A stretch of DNA of 64,000 nt from Caballeronia choica. GTDB lineage: Bacteria; Pseudomonadota; Gammaproteobacteria; Burkholderiales; Burkholderiaceae. The stretch is taken from NCBI RefSeq assembly GCF_001544535.1, contig NZ_FCON02000019.1, positions 33,349 through 97,348 on the forward strand, read 5' to 3'. Both the position numbers and the translations under genes were made by a program. Below, in pieces: positions 61,660 to 64,000 of the stretch. The notes beneath the pieces were generated by a model that worked only from the letters and a program-made list of their open reading frames with translations, did no database searches and was not told the DNA's origin. Positions within the stretch are counted from its first letter, which is position 1, and every line of letters starts with the position of its first letter.

Positions 61660-63819
61660 ATGTCGTCACCGGACAAGCCGCTTGAAGATCAGGTCAGCAT
61701 CCTGATCGTCGATGATCTGCCCAGCCAGCATGTCGTACTGCGCACGGTTCTTGAAGCGCCGGGCCATGACGTGATCGCCGTATCGTCGGGGCGAGAGGCG
61801 CTGAAGGCGGTCCTCGAACAGGACTTCGCCGTCATCCTGCTCGACGTAAACATGCCCCATATGGATGGCTTTGAAACGGCCAGCATGCTGCGTTCGTACC
61901 GCCGGACCGCTTCGACGCCGATCATCTTCGTGACCGCCTACGTGGACGATGCGGAAATGGCGAGGGGTTACTCGCTGGGCGCTGTCGATTACATCTCGTC
62001 GCCCGTCGTGCCCGAAATCCTGCGCGCGAAGGTCGGCGTTTTCGTGCAGATGCACCGGATGAATCGCGAGTTGCTGGCGAGGGCGGCACAACGCGAGGAA
62101 GTCGCGAGAGCGGAGGCGCGCCGGGCCGCTGCCGATCAGGCGCGTCAGCGAGCCGATTTTCTCGCGCATGTCAGTCACGCGCTGACCCGCTCGCTCGACG
62201 TGGAAACGACAGTCGGGCGTATTCTCGATACCGCCGTGCCCGCGCTGGCCGATGTGGCGTGTGTCCTTCTCGCCGCGGACGGCGAGTCGGATTCGCGCTC
62301 GGCGATTCGCTTCGCGAGCGCCGCGCTCGCGAGTGCCGGCGCGCCGGGCGCGGCGTCCGTAGCGCCGCTCGACAGGTTCTTCGAACTGGCAGACGAGGCG
62401 CTGGAAGCGGCCGAACGGGTGGTCTGCCGCGACGATACCGCGGGGATCTTTGCCCCGCTGATGCCCTCGGGCGAGGCCGCTGCGCCATCGCTCATCTTCG
62501 ATGAAGTCACCTTTCACCCGTTGCTGACCGGCACGCAGCGCAAGGCGCTGGTCGCCTTCGGCGTCATCGGCCACGACGACAATCGTCAGCCGGCTCCGGT
62601 CGTCACCGAATTCGTCAGCCGCGCATCGATCGCGCTGGAGAACGCGATCCTGTATTCCGCGCTGCGCGACGAGGACCGGCGCAAGAACCAGTTCCTGGCC
62701 ATGCTCGCGCACGAGCTTCGCAATCCTCTCGCGCCGATCGCCAACGCGGTGAGCGTCATGAAAGCAGCGCCGCCGGGCGATGCGGCGGTGTCCGCGTGGG
62801 CGGGGGAGATCATCGGCACGCAGATCGAGCATATGGTGCGCATCGTCGACGACCTGCTGGATGTTTCGCGGATCGCGCGCAACACGGTGTCGCTGCGTCG
62901 CGAGCCGGCGCTCCTGCGCACGGTGGTCGAGCGCGCCGTGGAAACGAGCCGGCCGCATTTCGCCGCGCGCTCGCAGGTCTTCCAGTGCGACCCCGGCGCC
63001 TGCGAAGTGATGATAGAGGGCGACGTCGTTCGCCTGACGCAGATTGTCGCGAACCTTCTCAACAATGCGTCCAAGTTCTCGCCTCCGGGCGGGCACATTT
63101 CGCTTGCGGCGGACTTCGCGGACGGCACCGCCGTCATCACGGTGACCGATGACGGTGAGGGAATCGACGCGCAACTCATCCCGCACGTATTCGACCTGTT
63201 CGCGCAAGGCGACAGTTCACTCGATCGCGCGCAGGGCGGCCTGGGCATCGGGCTCACGCTCGCGCGTCACCTCGCCGAGTTGCACGGTGGCTCGATACAG
63301 TGCTGGAGCGCCGGCCGGGGACGCGGCGCAAGGTTTATGGTCAAGCTGCCGGCGCGGGTCGCGAGCGAACGAGCCGTGCACGTCGCCGATGTGTTTCCCC
63401 TGCATCGCAAGAGTGCGCTTCGAGTGCTCGTCGTCGATGATTCCACCGCGTCCGCCGAAAGCCTCAAGCTGTTTCTCGAGATGCAGGGCTACGACGTGCG
63501 ATGCGCCTTCGACGGCGCCGCCGCACTCGCGCTTGCGCACAGTTTCGTGCCGCAAGTCACGCTCCTGGATATCGGCCTTCCGGGCATGAACGGATACGAG
63601 GTGGCAAAGGCGATGCGCAAGGACCCGGTTCTGACGCATTGCCTGCTCGTCGCGCTGAGCGGCTATGGGCAGGACGAAGATCGCCGCAGATCGGCTGCCG
63701 CAGGCATCGATCATCATCTGATCAAGCCGGCCAACCTGAATTCGCTGGTCGACCTGATTGGGCGACACGCGATGCAAAACGATACGAACAGCGCGATGGA
63801 CGGACGGCAAGGCGCTTAG
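61660..63819 (+). CDS. Hybrid response regulator/histidine kinase
   Basis: A 719-residue soluble protein: receiver with D62 (LLDVNMPHMDG), coiled coil 135-170, GAF-like domain to about 335, HisKA with H351 in LAHELRNPLAP, HATPase (VTDDGEGID, GGLGIGLTLAR), and a final receiver with D637 (LLDIGLPGMNG). It starts 9 bp after the first kinase behind AGGAG, so the two are surely co-transcribed, and its first receiver could take phosphate from the poly-HAMP kinase. No DNA-binding output gene follows inside the window. Confidence 0.93.
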   Translation: MSSPDKPLEDQVSILIVDDLPSQHVVLRTVLEAPGHDVIAVSSGREALKAVLEQDFAVILLDVNMPHMDGFETASMLRSYRRTASTPIIFVTAYVDDAEMARGYSLGAVDYISSPVVPEILRAKVGVFVQMHRMNRELLARAAQREEVARAEARRAAADQARQRADFLAHVSHALTRSLDVETTVGRILDTAVPALADVACVLLAADGESDSRSAIRFASAALASAGAPGAASVAPLDRFFELADEALEAAERVVCRDDTAGIFAPLMPSGEAAAPSLIFDEVTFHPLLTGTQRKALVAFGVIGHDDNRQPAPVVTEFVSRASIALENAILYSALRDEDRRKNQFLAMLAHELRNPLAPIANAVSVMKAAPPGDAAVSAWAGEIIGTQIEHMVRIVDDLLDVSRIARNTVSLRREPALLRTVVERAVETSRPHFAARSQVFQCDPGACEVMIEGDVVRLTQIVANLLNNASKFSPPGGHISLAADFADGTAVITVTDDGEGIDAQLIPHVFDLFAQGDSSLDRAQGGLGIGLTLARHLAELHGGSIQCWSAGRGRGARFMVKLPARVASERAVHVADVFPLHRKSALRVLVVDDSTASAESLKLFLEMQGYDVRCAFDGAAALALAHSFVPQVTLLDIGLPGMNGYEVAKAMRKDPVLTHCLLVALSGYGQDEDRRRSAAAGIDHHLIKPANLNSLVDLIGRHAMQNDTNSAMDGRQGA

Positions 63820-64000
63820 TTTTTCCCATGCAAAGCCAGTTTGCGGGTGACGCTTCAAGCGTTTTCTTGCGTGGTGTCCGCTTGCCTATATCTCTTTCGA
63901 AAATCGGAAATTAAGCGCGCCCGGAATAAAAAACATAAAAGGGATCGGTTAATTTTGCCTGTTACAAACCCCCGAAAAAGTTACCGATTCTCTCTGTTGT
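63820..64000. other. Terminal 181-bp region, no gene seen
   Basis: Lower GC than the rest of the window, with A/T runs near 63929-63960. A 13-bp palindrome, ACGCTT-C-AAGCGT, near 63849 is followed by TTTT and might terminate the kinase operon. The window ends before any downstream gene can be judged. Confidence 0.35.

Overview
The window is one continuous piece of a GC-rich betaproteobacterial replicon, most likely Burkholderiaceae in the broad sense (Burkholderia, Paraburkholderia or Caballeronia). The clues are the codon use, the density of LysR, MarR and TetR regulators beside catabolic genes, a 433-residue 2,2-dialkylglycine decarboxylase that looks nearly the same as the B. cepacia enzyme as I remember it, a DUF3563 mini-protein, and a gentisate operon. 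I see no rRNA, tRNA, CRISPR array, insertion sequence or phage gene. The gene content (catabolism, transport, sensing) suggests a secondary chromosome or megaplasmid, but that is inference.

1-8.2 kb: an NTF2-like protein divergent from a TetR regulator, with two inverted 18-bp operator-like sites between them; an MFS exporter and a divergent LysR regulator; then a four-gene operon (histidine phosphatase, APH-type kinase, SDR, acyl-CoA dehydrogenase) resembling ACAD10/11 or levulinate-type hydroxyacyl-CoA catabolism. 8.2-10.3 kb: one gene fusing an FAD aromatic monooxygenase to an HSL-type esterase, with a divergent TetR regulator. 11.5-19.5 kb: a 3-hydroxybenzoate to gentisate to fumarate plus pyruvate operon (monooxygenase, fumarylpyruvate hydrolase, GST-type isomerase, gentisate dioxygenase, AAHS transporter, amidase) divergent from a MarR regulator and a binding protein. 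19.9-22.4 kb: a dicarboxylate/glutamate symporter with an orphan periplasmic binding protein.

22.4-28.3 kb: redox genes: a Cys-rich protein, katG with a tandem OxyR-like site far upstream, wrbA, a LysR regulator and an epimerase-like protein. 28.5-30.5 kb: a compact bufferin-type RiPP locus (DUF2282 precursor, DUF692/MNIO enzyme, DUF2063 partner), expected to make a copper-binding modified peptide. 30.5-38.8 kb: dgdA, SDR, alpha/beta hydrolase, ACS-type MFS transporter, a cNMP-binding/thioredoxin-reductase-like flavoprotein without the redox CxxC, and small proteins. 39-44.6 kb: a cysteine-less carboxymuconolactone-decarboxylase homologue, an MmyB-like regulator and a four-gene ABC importer. 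45-47 kb: small and hypothetical genes.

47-55.3 kb is the most unusual part. An HTH protein with a citrate-synthase fold that appears to have lost two of three catalytic residues sits between two oppositely oriented copies of a palindrome-rich motif. One copy is upstream of an AAHS-type transporter; the other is in the divergent promoter region shared with a cupin/ferredoxin-reductase fusion. An MHS transporter, an M20 peptidase and a LysR regulator follow. I propose the citrate-synthase-like protein is a transcription factor using a dead enzyme domain as sensor. 55.6-63.8 kb: two adjacent soluble hybrid histidine kinases, the first of 2010 residues with nine tandem 92-residue HAMP units, like fungal Nik1-type osmosensors. 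The last ~180 bases are AT-richer and hold no gene that I can see.
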